Positions 18,622-27,025 of a stretch of DNA of 64,000 nucleotides are shown in pieces. Every line of letters starts with the position of its first letter. The first letter of the stretch is position 1. Position numbers and translations under genes: made by a program. The stretch is from Arsukibacterium sp. UBA3155 (GTDB lineage Bacteria; Pseudomonadota; Gammaproteobacteria; Enterobacterales; Alteromonadaceae): assembly GCA_002364615.1 (NCBI GenBank), contig DEYP01000016.1:1-64000 (forward strand). Reading direction: 5' to 3'. The notes beneath the pieces are model-generated. The model was given only the letters and a program-made list of their open reading frames with translations, did no database searches and was not told the DNA's origin.

Positions 18622-19558
18622 TAAGCTTAAGCCAGCCCTCACTCCGTCGTTAGCAAAATCTGTGGCCTTACATGTCGCAATTTTGTTGCTGCTGATTTTT
18701 GGAGCCAGTATTAGTTTTAAGCGCAAAACGGTCGAGCTTTCTATCAGCGCTGAGCAGGCGGTTGAGAGCAACCCGGCGCCGGTAGAGGCCGTGGCAATTG
18801 ATCGGAAGCAACTAGAGCAGCGGGTCGCCGAACTTCAGAAAAACCGCGATGACGCTAAACAAGCAGAAGAAGATCGGATTGCGGCGCTGGAACGCAGAGC
18901 TAAACAGGCTGAGCGTGACCGGGCGGCAGAAGAGCAACGCTTAAAGCGGGTAGCAGAAGAGAAGCGACAGGCAGACGAAGCGGCACGTAAATCAAAAGCG
19001 GCAGCGGCTGAAGCGCAAAAGCAGCAACAGGCCGAAACCGCAAAAGCCAAGCAAGCTGAAGAAGCTCGCAAGGCGCGCGAGGCAGAGCAGAAAAAAGCTG
19101 AAGCCGCAGCGAAAGCTGCTGAAGAGCGGCGTAAGCTAGCGGAAGAAGAAGCCGCTAAGGCCCAGGCCGAGCGTGAGCGCAAGGCGCGTGAGGCAAAAGA
19201 GCAGGCCGAGCGGGAACGGCAAATACAGGAACAGCTTGCAAACGAGGCAGAGGCAAGGCGCCAGGCCCGTGCTCAGCAAGCCGTTACTGAAGTGCAGCGC
19301 TATACCGCGATGATCCGTGATGCGATACAACGTAACTTATTGGTAGATGAAAACATGCGTGGAAAATCAGCCAGGATTAATATCCGGCTGGCAACCAGCG
19401 GCTTTGTAACCGACGTGCGCTATGTTAGTGGCGACCGGCAGGTAGCAGACGCAGCAATTCGAGCAGTGAACCGGGCAGGAACCTTGCCGGTATCTACTGA
19501 TCCTGATGTTTATAATCAACTGAAAGATATAACTTTAACGGTGGCACCAGAATTTTAA
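18611..19558 (+). CDS. tolA: TolA envelope-spanning protein
   Basis: 315 aa. N-terminal transmembrane helix (about 15-34), then a long Ala/Lys/Glu/Arg-rich helical domain (about 65-225) that spans the periplasm, and a C-terminal globular domain (about 228-315) that binds TolB and Pal. It is shorter than E. coli TolA (421 aa), mainly because the helical domain is shorter. The repeated KA/EA codons create long spurious antisense frames. Confidence 0.95.
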   Translation: MKFDKLKPALTPSLAKSVALHVAILLLLIFGASISFKRKTVELSISAEQAVESNPAPVEAVAIDRKQLEQRVAELQKNRDDAKQAEEDRIAALERRAKQAERDRAAEEQRLKRVAEEKRQADEAARKSKAAAAEAQKQQQAETAKAKQAEEARKAREAEQKKAEAAAKAAEERRKLAEEEAAKAQAERERKAREAKEQAERERQIQEQLANEAEARRQARAQQAVTEVQRYTAMIRDAIQRNLLVDENMRGKSARINIRLATSGFVTDVRYVSGDRQVADAAIRAVNRAGTLPVSTDPDVYNQLKDITLTVAPEF

Positions 19559-20907
19559 TGATGATGAATGTACTGAAAAAAACGCTTATTCTTACCCTGT
19601 TACTGGTACCGGGATTAGCCCGCGCATCTTTAGAGATAGTGATTACCGAGGGTATTGACTCTGCCAGACCAATCGCAATTCTGCCGTTTAGTTTTAATGG
19701 CACCACCCGGCCTACTGAGAATCTGGCTGAGATTGTCTCTGCCGATTTAATGCGCAGCGGCAAGTTTAGCCCGCTGGCCAGAATTAAAATGCCGCAACAA
19801 CCGAATAAAGCCAGCGACATTAACTTTGCCGCCTGGGCGAAAGAGGGGGTTGAGGCCATTGTAGTAGGGCAGATCAATGAAATTGGCATCGACCGTTATA
19901 CGGTTAGTTTTGAACTGGTTGATGTGCTTAAAGGTAACAGTGGTCCCAGTTCACAAATGCTCAACGCCGGTAAGCTGGTCACCAGCAACGAACATATTCT
20001 GGATAGCCGTGAAACGACGATTAATGGTGGTCAGTTTCGCCAATATGCGCACCGGATCAGCGATATTGTTTATGAGAAACTGACCGGTGAACGCGGTGCA
20101 TTTTTAACTAAAATTGCTTATGTACTGGTCCAGCCGGATACCGAGTTTCCTTACCAGTTGGTGGTAGCGGATTATGATGGCGTAAACGAGCAAATATTGC
20201 TGCGCTCTAAAGAGCCGTTAATGTCACCCAGTTGGTCACCTGATGGCACCAAACTGGCTTATGTAACCTTTGAACGGCGTCAGGCTCAGATATTTATACA
20301 AGATATATACAGTGGCCGGCGTACGGTAGTCAGCACCTTCCCGGGCATTAATGGCGCGCCGGTGTGGTCACCCGATGGTGAAAGCTTAGCCCTGGTGCTG
20401 TCTAAGGATGGAAACCCGGAAATCTATACCTTAAATATTGCCAGCAAGGCGTTACGTCGTGTGACTAATCAACGCGCTATCGATACCGAACCAAGCTGGT
20501 CACCGGATGGCAACGAGTTAGTGTTCAGCTCGGACAGAGGTGGCAATCCGCAACTTTATAGCGTAAATTTAGTAACGGGTACCACCAGAAGGTTAACGTT
20601 TGAAGGTGAGATGAACCTGGCGGGCTCTTATACCCCTGATGGTAGCACTATTGTAATGGTGAACCGGATGCAGGGGCAGTACCATATTGCAAAAATGGAT
20701 CGGCAAAGCCGTTTCCTGCAGGTATTAACCAAGACCAATCTGGATGAGTCTCCCAGTATTGCGCCAAATGGTTCGATGATTATATACAGCACTATGCACG
20801 GTTCGTCGCAGGTGTTGGCACTGGTTTCAATGGATGGACGCTTTAAAGCCCGACTGCCGGCGATCAATGGACAGGTCAAATCGCCGGCCTGGTCACCTTT
20901 TTTATAA
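19558..20907 (+). CDS. tolB: TolB beta-propeller protein
   Basis: 449 aa periplasmic protein: signal peptide (cleavage near ARA at about residue 23), an N-terminal alpha/beta domain, and a six-bladed propeller with repeated WSPDG motifs. It binds Pal and TolA. The start overlaps the tolA stop by one base (TAATG); three consecutive ATG codons make the exact first residue uncertain. pal follows after 35 bp with AAGGA before its start. Confidence 0.96.
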   Translation: MMMNVLKKTLILTLLLVPGLARASLEIVITEGIDSARPIAILPFSFNGTTRPTENLAEIVSADLMRSGKFSPLARIKMPQQPNKASDINFAAWAKEGVEAIVVGQINEIGIDRYTVSFELVDVLKGNSGPSSQMLNAGKLVTSNEHILDSRETTINGGQFRQYAHRISDIVYEKLTGERGAFLTKIAYVLVQPDTEFPYQLVVADYDGVNEQILLRSKEPLMSPSWSPDGTKLAYVTFERRQAQIFIQDIYSGRRTVVSTFPGINGAPVWSPDGESLALVLSKDGNPEIYTLNIASKALRRVTNQRAIDTEPSWSPDGNELVFSSDRGGNPQLYSVNLVTGTTRRLTFEGEMNLAGSYTPDGSTIVMVNRMQGQYHIAKMDRQSRFLQVLTKTNLDESPSIAPNGSMIIYSTMHGSSQVLALVSMDGRFKARLPAINGQVKSPAWSPFL

Positions 20908-20942
20908 AACAAAAACGTGGTTAACTTACTAAGGACAACAAA

Positions 20943-21470
20943 ATGAACGTAAACAAAGTGTTAAAGGCTTTATTAATCGCAGTTCCTGTGATGACATTAG
21001 CCGCCTGTAGCTCAACGTCATCAACTTCTGCTGACGATGGCCTTAACTCAGGAGTTGCTGAACCTGTTGAAACTGTACAGGTTGAAACGGCAGAGCCAGT
21101 AATGAGCCCGGCTGAGCAAATGCGTCAGAAACTTGAAGCGTTGCGTCAGGAAAACACTATTTATTTCGACTTTGACCGCGCGACAGTGCGTCCAGAGTTT
21201 GTAGAAGTATTACAAGCACATGGCACTTTTTTACGTGCTAACCCAAGCGTTCGCGTGACTATCGAAGGTCATTCAGATGAGCGTGGAACGCCAGAATACA
21301 ACATCGCACTTGGCGAGCGTCGTGCACAGGCTGTCCAGTCTTATTTACAGAACCTGGGTGTGTCAGCTGGTCAATTATCTACCGTTAGCTACGGTGAAGA
21401 GAAGCCAGTAGACAGATCACGTTCTGAAACCGGTTTTGCTAAAAACCGTCGCGCAGTATTGGTGTACTAA
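20943..21470 (+). CDS. pal: Peptidoglycan-associated lipoprotein Pal
   Basis: 175 aa. Lipobox TLAAC with the lipidated Cys at residue 22. The C-terminal OmpA-like domain (about 70-175) contains the peptidoglycan-binding signature in VTIEGHSDERGTPEYN. Outer-membrane partner of TolA/TolB in constriction during division. Confidence 0.97.
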   Translation: MNVNKVLKALLIAVPVMTLAACSSTSSTSADDGLNSGVAEPVETVQVETAEPVMSPAEQMRQKLEALRQENTIYFDFDRATVRPEFVEVLQAHGTFLRANPSVRVTIEGHSDERGTPEYNIALGERRAQAVQSYLQNLGVSAGQLSTVSYGEEKPVDRSRSETGFAKNRRAVLVY

Positions 21471-21493
21471 TAAAATAATTAATATGAGTGATC

Positions 21494-22288
21494 ATGACAG
21501 TAAATAAAACACTGTGGGTTGCTCTGTCCTTAGTGAGTACCGGTGCCTGGGCTAACCCGGCACCGGTTACTGAGCTGGGCAGAAATATCACAACAAATCA
21601 GCAACTCGCCAGTCCCGCCTCTGGTACTCTGGAGCAACGTCTGGCTACCTTAGAAAGGGTGGTAGAAGCCCGGGCTCAGGGGCAGCTGCAAATGCAGCAG
21701 CAACTGAATCTATTGCTTGAAGAAGTAAGTCAGCTGCGTGGTGTTACCGAAACACACACCTATCAACTGGATGAAATGCTGCAACGGCAACGCGATTTAT
21801 ACCAGGAAATTGATCGTCGGGTAGGGGCTTTGCAAACCAGCAACGCAGCTCAGCAGCCCGCGGTTAGTAGCGACGTTAATAACGTTCCCACCGTTTCTTA
21901 CTCTTCCAATATGTCAGAAAACGATGCTTACGACAAAGCCGTGAATATGGTATTGAAAGATCGGCGATATGACGCTGCTATCCCCGAATTTGAAGCCTTT
22001 TTACAGAATTACCCTAATTCAGGTTATGCGCCTAATGCGCATTACTGGCTTGGCCAGCTGTTGTTTAATAATAATGAGCTTGGCAAAGCAAAAACCCATT
22101 TTGAACGCGTAGTGGCTAACTTCAGTACATCTAACAAAGTACCGGACGCGTTATTAAAGCTGGGTCAGCTGGCAGAGCGCGAAAATAATAACGATGCTGC
22201 GCTACGTTTTTACCGGCAATTAACCAAAGACCATGCCTCAGCAACGTCTGCCAGGTTAGCTCAGGAACGCATAGATATCCTGAAATAA
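21494..22288 (+). CDS. cpoB: CpoB (YbgF) cell division coordinator
   Basis: 264 aa periplasmic protein: signal peptide (cleavage near AWA), a coiled-coil trimerisation segment (about 38-110), and a C-terminal TPR domain (about 140-264). In E. coli CpoB links Tol energy with PBP1B activity. The start is put at the ATG at 21494; a GTG six bases upstream also opens the frame. It is the last gene of the tol cluster and is followed by terminator hairpins. Confidence 0.93.
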   Translation: MTVNKTLWVALSLVSTGAWANPAPVTELGRNITTNQQLASPASGTLEQRLATLERVVEARAQGQLQMQQQLNLLLEEVSQLRGVTETHTYQLDEMLQRQRDLYQEIDRRVGALQTSNAAQQPAVSSDVNNVPTVSYSSNMSENDAYDKAVNMVLKDRRYDAAIPEFEAFLQNYPNSGYAPNAHYWLGQLLFNNNELGKAKTHFERVVANFSTSNKVPDALLKLGQLAERENNNDAALRFYRQLTKDHASATSARLAQERIDILK

Positions 22289-22295
22289 ACGCGAC

Positions 22296-22325
22296 AAGCC
22301 AACCATCAGGTTGGCTTTGTTGTTT
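22296..22325 (+). terminator. Terminator after cpoB
   Basis: AAGCCAACC and GGTTGGCTT form a perfect 9-bp stem with loop ATCA, followed by TGTTGTTTC. A second weaker hairpin, AGGCC (22351-22355) with GGCCT (22364-22368), is followed by TTTT. Together they separate the tol operon from the tRNA cluster. Confidence 0.85.
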
Positions 22326-22384
22326 CATATCGCCGACTTTTTGTGCAGTCAGGCCATGATGGCGGCCTTTTTGACAATTTTCGG

Positions 22385-22412
22385 TTGCACTAACGCCGTA
22401 AATCAGTAAGAT
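22385..22412 (+). promoter_or_regulatory. Probable promoter of the tRNA-Lys cluster
   Basis: TTGCAC (22385-22390), a 16-nt spacer and TAAGAT (22407-22412) precede a GC-rich discriminator (GCGTCCGCG) typical of stringently controlled stable-RNA promoters. The first tRNA begins 15 nt later. Assignment is by eye; a better -35 TTGACA at 22371 has no -10 at the right distance. Confidence 0.4.
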
Positions 22413-22427
22413 ATGCGTCCGCGGTTA

Positions 22428-22503
22428 GGGTCGTTAGCTCAGTTGGTAGAGCAGTTGACTTTTAATCAATTGGTCGCTGGTTCGAATCCAGCACGACCCA
22501 CCA
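22428..22503 (+). tRNA. tRNA-Lys (UUU), copy 1
   Basis: 76 nt with encoded CCA. Acceptor arms GGGTCGT/ACGACCC, D-arm GCTC/GAGC, anticodon loop CTTTTAA (anticodon TTT), T-arm GCTGG/CCAGC with TTCGAAT. First of four identical copies. Confidence 0.97.
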
Positions 22504-22528
22504 AACCGCACAAACAGTACATTGAAGT

Positions 22529-22604
22529 GGGTCGTTAGCTCAGTTGGTAGAGCAGTTGACTTTTAATCAATTGGTCGCTGGTTCGAATCCAGCACGACCC
22601 ACCA
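22529..22604 (+). tRNA. tRNA-Lys (UUU), copy 2
   Basis: Identical to copy 1 over all 76 nt, including CCA. Separated from it by 25 nt. Confidence 0.97.
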
Positions 22605-22621
22605 CTTCATGCACCCTGTTT

Positions 22622-22697
22622 GGGTCGTTAGCTCAGTTGGTAGAGCAGTTGACTTTTAATCAATTGGTCGCTGGTTCGAATCCAGCACGACCCACCA
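22622..22697 (+). tRNA. tRNA-Lys (UUU), copy 3
   Basis: Identical 76-nt copy, 17 nt after copy 2. The spacer ends GCACCCTGTTT, almost the same as the end of the next spacer, a trace of tandem duplication. Confidence 0.97.
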
Positions 22698-22718
22698 TTT
22701 ATTTCGTCGCACCTGTTT

Positions 22719-22794
22719 GGGTCGTTAGCTCAGTTGGTAGAGCAGTTGACTTTTAATCAATTGGTCGCTGGTTCGAATCCAGCACGACCCACCA
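22719..22794 (+). tRNA. tRNA-Lys (UUU), copy 4
   Basis: Identical 76-nt copy, 21 nt after copy 3; the spacer ends GCACCTGTTT. nadA begins 80 bp downstream. Confidence 0.97.
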
Positions 22795-22874
22795 AACACT
22801 CCCCCTATAAATACTGTTATTGCTCGCCTGCCAAGTGTATAATATGCCCCTTTTTACGCAACCGGTCAGGTGTT

Positions 22875-23933
22875 ATGACGCAGTCGATGTATTTTAGTGA
22901 ACAGGATTTCAGTTTCCCAAGAAAGCCTGCAACACTGTCTGCAGATGAAAAACGTGCATACAAAACCCGTATTAAAACCTTGCTGCAGCAAAAGAATGCG
23001 GTATTAGTTGCGCATTACTATACCGACCCGGAAATTCAGGCCCTGGCTGAAGAAACCGGCGGCTGTGTCTCAGACTCGTTAGAAATGGCACGCTTTGGTA
23101 ATGAGCACCCGGCACAGACGTTAATTGTCGCCGGGGTGAAGTTTATGGGCGAAACCGCAAAAATTCTGACCCCGAATAAAACGGTATTAATGCCGACGCT
23201 GGAAGCCACTTGTTCTCTGGATTTGGGCTGTCCGGCCGAGCCGTTCTCGGCGTTTTGTGACGCGCACCCTGACCGCGTGGTAGTGGTGTACGCCAATACC
23301 TCGGCTGCGGTAAAAGCACGGGCTGACTGGGTGGTAACCTCTTCAATCGCACTGGATGTTGTTGACTATTTAGATAGCCAGGGTAAGAAAATCCTGTGGG
23401 GCCCCGATAAACACCTGGGTGCCTATGTGCAGAAGCAAACCGGCGCCGACATGTTGTTATGGGATGCTGCCTGTATTGTCCACGACGAATTTAAAGCCAA
23501 TGCGCTGGTCGAGCTGAAAAAGCAGTATCCAGAAGCTGCTGTACTGGTGCATCCGGAGTCACCCGACAGTGTGGTGCAGTTAGCAGACGCGGTAGGCTCA
23601 ACCAGTCAGTTAATTAAAGCCAGCCAAACCTTGCCTAACAGCACCTTTATTGTGGCAACCGACAAGGGCATTTTTTATAAAATGCAGCAACAAATGCCAG
23701 ACCGTACCTTTATCGAGGCCCCAACGGGCGGTAACGGCGCCACCTGTCGCAGCTGTGCACATTGCCCCTGGATGGCAATGAACGGCTTAAAAGCGATTGA
23801 GGACGCGTTAAACGATGCTAATGGCCATGAAATCTTTGTCGACGATGCACTTCGCGAAAAAGCCTTAGTGCCACTTAACCGCATGCTGGGTTTCGCAAAA
23901 GAGCTAAAAATGCAGGTAAAAGGCAACGCCTAA
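22875..23933 (+). CDS. nadA: Quinolinate synthase NadA
   Basis: Condenses iminoaspartate with dihydroxyacetone phosphate to quinolinate in NAD synthesis; [4Fe-4S] enzyme. 352 aa from the ATG at 22875 (E. coli 347). The open frame extends back through the fourth tRNA-Lys, but that part is not protein. Cluster ligand cysteines are visible in [18 protein letters not shown] and [27 protein letters not shown] near the N-terminus is diagnostic. Confidence 0.97.
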   Translation: MTQSMYFSEQDFSFPRKPATLSADEKRAYKTRIKTLLQQKNAVLVAHYYTDPEIQALAEETGGCVSDSLEMARFGNEHPAQTLIVAGVKFMGETAKILTPNKTVLMPTLEATCSLDLGCPAEPFSAFCDAHPDRVVVVYANTSAAVKARADWVVTSSIALDVVDYLDSQGKKILWGPDKHLGAYVQKQTGADMLLWDAACIVHDEFKANALVELKKQYPEAAVLVHPESPDSVVQLADAVGSTSQLIKASQTLPNSTFIVATDKGIFYKMQQQMPDRTFIEAPTGGNGATCRSCAHCPWMAMNGLKAIEDALNDANGHEIFVDDALREKALVPLNRMLGFAKELKMQVKGNA

Positions 23934-23960
23934 GCCAAAAGCTCAGGTTAAAGTAACACC

Positions 23961-23979
23961 GGCTGCTTAAAAAGCAGCC
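23961..23979. terminator. Hairpin after nadA
   Basis: GGCTGCTT and AAGCAGCC form a perfect 8-bp stem with a 3-nt loop just after nadA. There is no T-run, so it is a weak terminator or an mRNA 3' stabiliser. Confidence 0.4.
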
Positions 23980-24006
23980 ATAAAAAAGCAGTTACGTATA
24001 TAACAG

Positions 24007-24035
24007 TTGCAGCGCAGTGCGAATTTCCCTAGTAT
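24007..24035 (+). promoter_or_regulatory. Probable promoter of tRNA-Ser
   Basis: TTGCAG (24007-24012), 17-nt spacer, TAGTAT (24030-24035), then a GC-rich discriminator (GCCGCGC). The tRNA starts 25 nt after the -10. Confidence 0.5.
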
Positions 24036-24059
24036 AGCCGCGCTTGCAACGCAAGTTCC

Positions 24060-24149
24060 GGAGAGATGGCTGAGTGGCTGAAGGCGCACGCCTGGAAAGT
24101 GTGTTTAGGTTAACCCCTAACGAGGGTTCGAATCCCTCTCTCTCCGCCA
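24060..24149 (+). tRNA. tRNA-Ser (GGA)
   Basis: 90 nt with a long variable arm and encoded CCA. Acceptor GGAGAGA/TCTCTCC, anticodon stem CACGC/GTGTG with loop CTGGAAA (anticodon GGA), T-loop TTCGAAT. Its last 14 nt (24136-24149) are repeated at 31474-31487, marking it as the integration site of the mobile element that follows. Confidence 0.97.
24136..24149 (+). repeat. attL core (tRNA-Ser 3' end)
   Basis: Left copy of the 14-bp direct repeat, inside the intact tRNA gene. Partner at 31474-31487. Confidence 0.75.
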
Positions 24150-24160
24150 CATTATTTGAA

Positions 24161-24188
24161 AAAGACCTTGATTTTAAAGGTCTTTTTT
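24161..24188 (+). terminator. Terminator after tRNA-Ser, supplied by the element
   Basis: AAAGACCTT and AAGGTCTTT form a perfect 9-bp stem followed by TTT. It lies inside the element's left end, so the element replaces the native tRNA terminator, which is now at 31501-31528. Confidence 0.8.
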
Positions 24189-24312
24189 ATTTTTAGCCGT
24201 TTGAAGGCCGTCAATGAAACCGTCATTTGTCGTTGCTGCGGCCAATCTTAATAGTTTAGGGTTGGCAGATTGAAGGGGTAGGTCGGTAGTTGTAGGTTAA
24301 AGCGTTTTCTAA

Positions 24313-25260
24313 CTAACTTCCCAAAAGAAATCCTATTGCTCCAGTTACAATCGGCACTATCGCTAAGAAAATTTTCGTCTTAACGTCCAAAGACTTCAAG
24401 TTATGCTCTCGGTCAGCTTTACTCTCTTCTTTAGCTATGCGTCTTCTTTCCTTTTCAAATTCTAGAGCTCTTTTTGCCGTATTTTCACTGATGCCTTTTG
24501 CATGTATTCGCGGAAGAATGGGTTGTTCATCAGTCAACCAGACATGTAAATGGAGATCATCAATATTCTGCACTTGCCGAGCTAATTGAGCAATCAAGAG
24601 TTTTTCTTTCTTTGTATTATCGAAATTTAATTCGTTTGTTACCATGTCGTGGTAACAGTCATATCCAAGTGTTATTATTTTATCTAAGTGCTCCAATTTC
24701 AGGGTCGCGAGACAATGAAAAACGTGAGCACAGTAAGCATCTCTCGTAGCTTTTTCAAAGTCATTACTCTTATAGGCTCTATGAGCTTCACCATAGCTTG
24801 ACGATTGATAAAGTTTCAATAAGTAGTATTCGCTCTCTTTCTTTAAAATGCGACTACATTCTTCGGAATCATCTGGATTGAAAAGATCTAGGTGGTTGAT
24901 CCATTCAAGCTCACTTAATTCTGTGTCTAGTAACTTTTCTTGTTCAATTAGGAATTCAAGGAAAGACTCTTTCTCTTTCGGAATTTCTGGACCTCGGAAC
25001 AAGTCCTTGATAAATCCTTTGAGACCAAACTCGGTCAATCGCCCATCTCTAGGGTCTAAAGATATTTTTATTGAACCAGCAGGAAAATGTAATTTGTTTC
25101 CCTTTTCTACCATTAATCCGCCACCTTCTCCCCAACTTTCAAAGAAGATTATTTTATCGCAGTTTGATCGATTACATTTTTTACTTTGATGAATGTTTAA
25201 TAGAGGTGTAAGACTCCAGCCGCACTGATCACAAAATTTCGACTCTGAAACATCTTCCAA
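24313..25260 (-). CDS. Zinc-ribbon protein with C-terminal membrane anchor (element cargo)
   Basis: 315 aa, family not recognised. The N-terminus carries a CX2C...CX4C zinc ribbon (Cys10, Cys13, Cys29, Cys34). The middle (about 90-240) is helical and acidic, with one region (SYGEAHRAYKSNDFEKATRDAY) resembling a TPR-like hairpin. A highly charged stretch (about 262-290, EKERRRIAKEESKADREHN) precedes one hydrophobic C-terminal helix ending in GAIGFLLGS, so it is probably a tail-anchored inner-membrane protein facing the cytoplasm. It is the leftmost gene of the element and stands alone on the minus strand. A defence or host-interaction role is possible but not shown. Confidence 0.7.
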   Translation of the reverse strand: MEDVSESKFCDQCGWSLTPLLNIHQSKKCNRSNCDKIIFFESWGEGGGLMVEKGNKLHFPAGSIKISLDPRDGRLTEFGLKGFIKDLFRGPEIPKEKESFLEFLIEQEKLLDTELSELEWINHLDLFNPDDSEECSRILKKESEYYLLKLYQSSSYGEAHRAYKSNDFEKATRDAYCAHVFHCLATLKLEHLDKIITLGYDCYHDMVTNELNFDNTKKEKLLIAQLARQVQNIDDLHLHVWLTDEQPILPRIHAKGISENTAKRALEFEKERRRIAKEESKADREHNLKSLDVKTKIFLAIVPIVTGAIGFLLGS

Positions 25261-25288
25261 TATTTTGCTCCTTGCTTACCTTTGAAAC

Positions 25289-25320
25289 CCCTTTAAATCG
25301 CCTTGAAATCGTTTAAAGGG
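25289..25320. promoter_or_regulatory. Inverted repeat upstream of the zinc-ribbon gene
   Basis: CCCTTTAAA (25289-25297) and TTTAAAGGG (25312-25320) are perfectly complementary arms separated by 14 nt, 28 bp upstream of the gene start at 25260. This is the position expected for an operator or leader hairpin. Confidence 0.45.
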
Positions 25321-25330
25321 ATATATTGAA

Positions 25331-25412
25331 TGATGTAGCTTAAAACCCAATTGGATGCCTTACAAGCGATTTAATGCGTGCTGGTGAAGGTTGGGTCACT
25401 AAGGCTACATCA
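25331..25412. repeat. Two-arm inverted repeat, weakly attC-like
   Basis: Outer arms TGATGTAGC (25331-25339) and GCTACATCA (25404-25412) are perfect; inner arms ACCCAA (25345-25350) and TTGGGT (25391-25396) are also perfect. GTTGGGT at the right inner arm fits the integron core consensus GTTRRRY, and the left arm nearly fits RYYYAAC. The size (82 nt) suits an attC, but no integron integrase is present, so this may be a plain structured element. Confidence 0.35.
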
Positions 25413-25755
25413 TCGAGCTCGACACTTACGTTTAGTGGTGGGGGGGGTAAAATAATTTCACAAAATTTGTAGTTGAGAGGGGGGGAGCCTTTGCTGGAAC
25501 ATCAACAAGACTGAGAGTACTGCCGTTATGCGTCATTAAACCAAATTTAAAAAACCTGACATAGCCTATAGGCTTGCTGTACCTAAATATTGCTGATTAT
25601 TAAAAGTTAGTATATCTTCATCTCTAAATCGTTCTGTCTAATACAGATCATGCTGTTTATTAAGTACGGCTACCATATCGTAAAGCACTAGGTAATTTTT
25701 TATTTGCTGTTAGCTTATAGGTTAGCTGCATGTACAGGGACGCCGCCGAATGAAA

Positions 25756-25813
25756 CACAAGATATCCCTAGACCTGTGAGCGCAGCGAACAGGGATGGGG
25801 CCAGTGTCTTGTG
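25756..25813. repeat. Extended hairpin before the small membrane-protein gene
   Basis: CACAAGA (25756-25762) pairs with TCTTGTG (25807-25813), and ATCCCT (25764-25769) pairs with AGGGAT (25791-25796), leaving a 10-nt bulge. It ends about 40 bp before the proposed start at 25851 and could form in its mRNA leader. Confidence 0.4.
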
Positions 25814-25850
25814 CTGAGTGAGGTGGAAATTTTATTTAATAAGGGTTTAT

Positions 25851-26255
25851 TTGAATCTAGGGCTACTATGGTTTTGTGTAGTTGTAATAATTGCAATTTC
25901 AGCAGCAAATGGTGCGAGCGCAGCCGCTGAAGCATCAGTACCAGCAATACTTTTTGCATCAATAGTAACTGCAATTACTTTAGCGGTTCGAGGAACTAAA
26001 ACTGCGAAGTTTAAAATTAAAAATGTATTGGATGCACGAAGTGAGAGTGAAAAAAATAATAAATTTTTAAGTGAAAGATTTTACGCTCAAATAGCTCAGG
26101 AAATGGCTTCAGGGTTTTTAATTGACGGTTTAATGGCCAGAGCTGTTGCTGAGGCTTATGGTGATAAAGAAAAAGCCAGTGCATACTACATTCGTTATCG
26201 GTTGGCTCAGCTAATGGAAAGCATAGCTGAAGGTAATTCGCAACGTAACGTTTAA
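25851..26255 (+). CDS. Small protein with two transmembrane helices (element cargo)
   Basis: 134 aa if translation starts at the TTG at 25851, which has AAGGG 5 nt upstream; a GTG at 25818 opens the same frame but has no ribosome site. Residues about 3-20 and 30-50 are hydrophobic helices; the remainder is a charged helical cytoplasmic domain ending with YYIRYRLAQLMESI. Family not recognised. It is the first of three plus-strand cargo genes in a very AT-rich block. Confidence 0.6.
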   Translation: MNLGLLWFCVVVIIAISAANGASAAAEASVPAILFASIVTAITLAVRGTKTAKFKIKNVLDARSESEKNNKFLSERFYAQIAQEMASGFLIDGLMARAVAEAYGDKEKASAYYIRYRLAQLMESIAEGNSQRNV

Positions 26256-26325
26256 AAAATTACATTAATATCTATTTCTTGATTTCAAGAATTGAAATTT
26301 CATATCAATTTATTGGTTTAATTAA

Positions 26326-26781
26326 ATGAAAAAATTTATTTTGTACATTTTTTTTATTTTTTTTAGTTTCTTTGTGTCATCAAATCAAGATGCTTTTAAC
26401 GCCTCATCACTAAGCGAAAAAGAAAAGAGTCTTTTGTGGTTTGTTGAAGATGTTTTAATAAAGGACAACTCAAAGAGACTACCAGCAGCGCTTAGTGACG
26501 ATTTAAAGCTGGTGGGCATGAGTTCTCATGTTGACGGAAAAAATATATTTCTTGTTAGCGATTTAGTACTTAACGCGCAAAAGGAAAATTTTCAAATGTC
26601 AGTAGAAGAGTTTTATAGTGTAATGAGAGAGCAACTTATCATAGCATTTTGTTCACAGATAAAACAAAAAGAATATATTTTTGAGGGTTTTTCTAAGGTA
26701 GGAAATATTAATCGCTATTATGACTCTGCTCAAGAGTTTTTCGTTGAAATAAAGATTGGTTTGAATAACTGCACTTTATGA
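26326..26781 (+). CDS. Small exported protein (element cargo)
   Basis: 151 aa. The N-terminus is a signal peptide (KK followed by a Phe/Ile-rich core, cleavage near VSS at about residue 19). The mature part is acidic with no recognised domain; two Cys residues (in FCSQ and NNCTL) could form a disulfide. DNA is extremely AT-rich. No function can be assigned. Confidence 0.6.
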   Translation: MKKFILYIFFIFFSFFVSSNQDAFNASSLSEKEKSLLWFVEDVLIKDNSKRLPAALSDDLKLVGMSSHVDGKNIFLVSDLVLNAQKENFQMSVEEFYSVMREQLIIAFCSQIKQKEYIFEGFSKVGNINRYYDSAQEFFVEIKIGLNNCTL

Positions 26782-27025
26782 GTGATTTAAAACAGTCAAA
26801 ACTTAATTTTATGGAAACCAATAAATTAATATTTCTTCATGAGCGCAGCTTGTCTTAGTTTTTTACAAAATCGACATTACACTGATTTTATTTAAGTTAT
26901 TCAAAGCTGAAAATTATCTTGCTGAGTAATACTTAAATTTTAATTTGATAGAGTGTTGCCTAATTATTTTTAATTCGAATGTTATGTGGTGCTTTTTTAC
27001 TGTAGTAAACAAGGAAGATAAAGGG

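Larger units (their letters stand above)
25261..25755. other. Gene-free region with several inverted repeats and G-runs
   Basis: No supported gene. It contains a 9-bp perfect inverted repeat (25289-25320), a two-arm inverted repeat (25331-25412), and two G-runs on the plus strand: eight G at 25440-25447 and seven G at 25479-25485. The remainder is AT-rich spacer containing the promoter side of the minus-strand zinc-ribbon gene. Confidence 0.5.

Noticed and set aside
18835-19182. Long antisense frame rich in Ala, Ser and Cys inside tolA
   Set aside because: Created by the repetitive Ala/Lys/Glu codons of the TolA helix; no start signal.
22371-22376. TTGACA as -35 of the tRNA-Lys promoter
   Set aside because: No -10 at 16-18 nt; the TTGCAC/TAAGAT pair 14 nt further on fits better.
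22544-22756. Open frame with repeated [16 protein letters not shown] across the tRNA-Lys genes
   Set aside because: It is a translation of the tandem tRNA sequences; the repeat period is the tRNA unit, not a protein repeat.
22428-22794. Regular repeats with short spacers resembling a CRISPR array
   Set aside because: The 76-nt repeats are complete tRNA-Lys genes with CCA ends; there are no cas genes.
22734-22874. N-terminal extension of nadA
   Set aside because: It runs through the fourth tRNA-Lys; the ATG at 22875 gives the normal NadA length.
25818-25850. GTG start for the small membrane protein
   Set aside because: No ribosome site before it, whereas the TTG at 25851 has AAGGG at good spacing.
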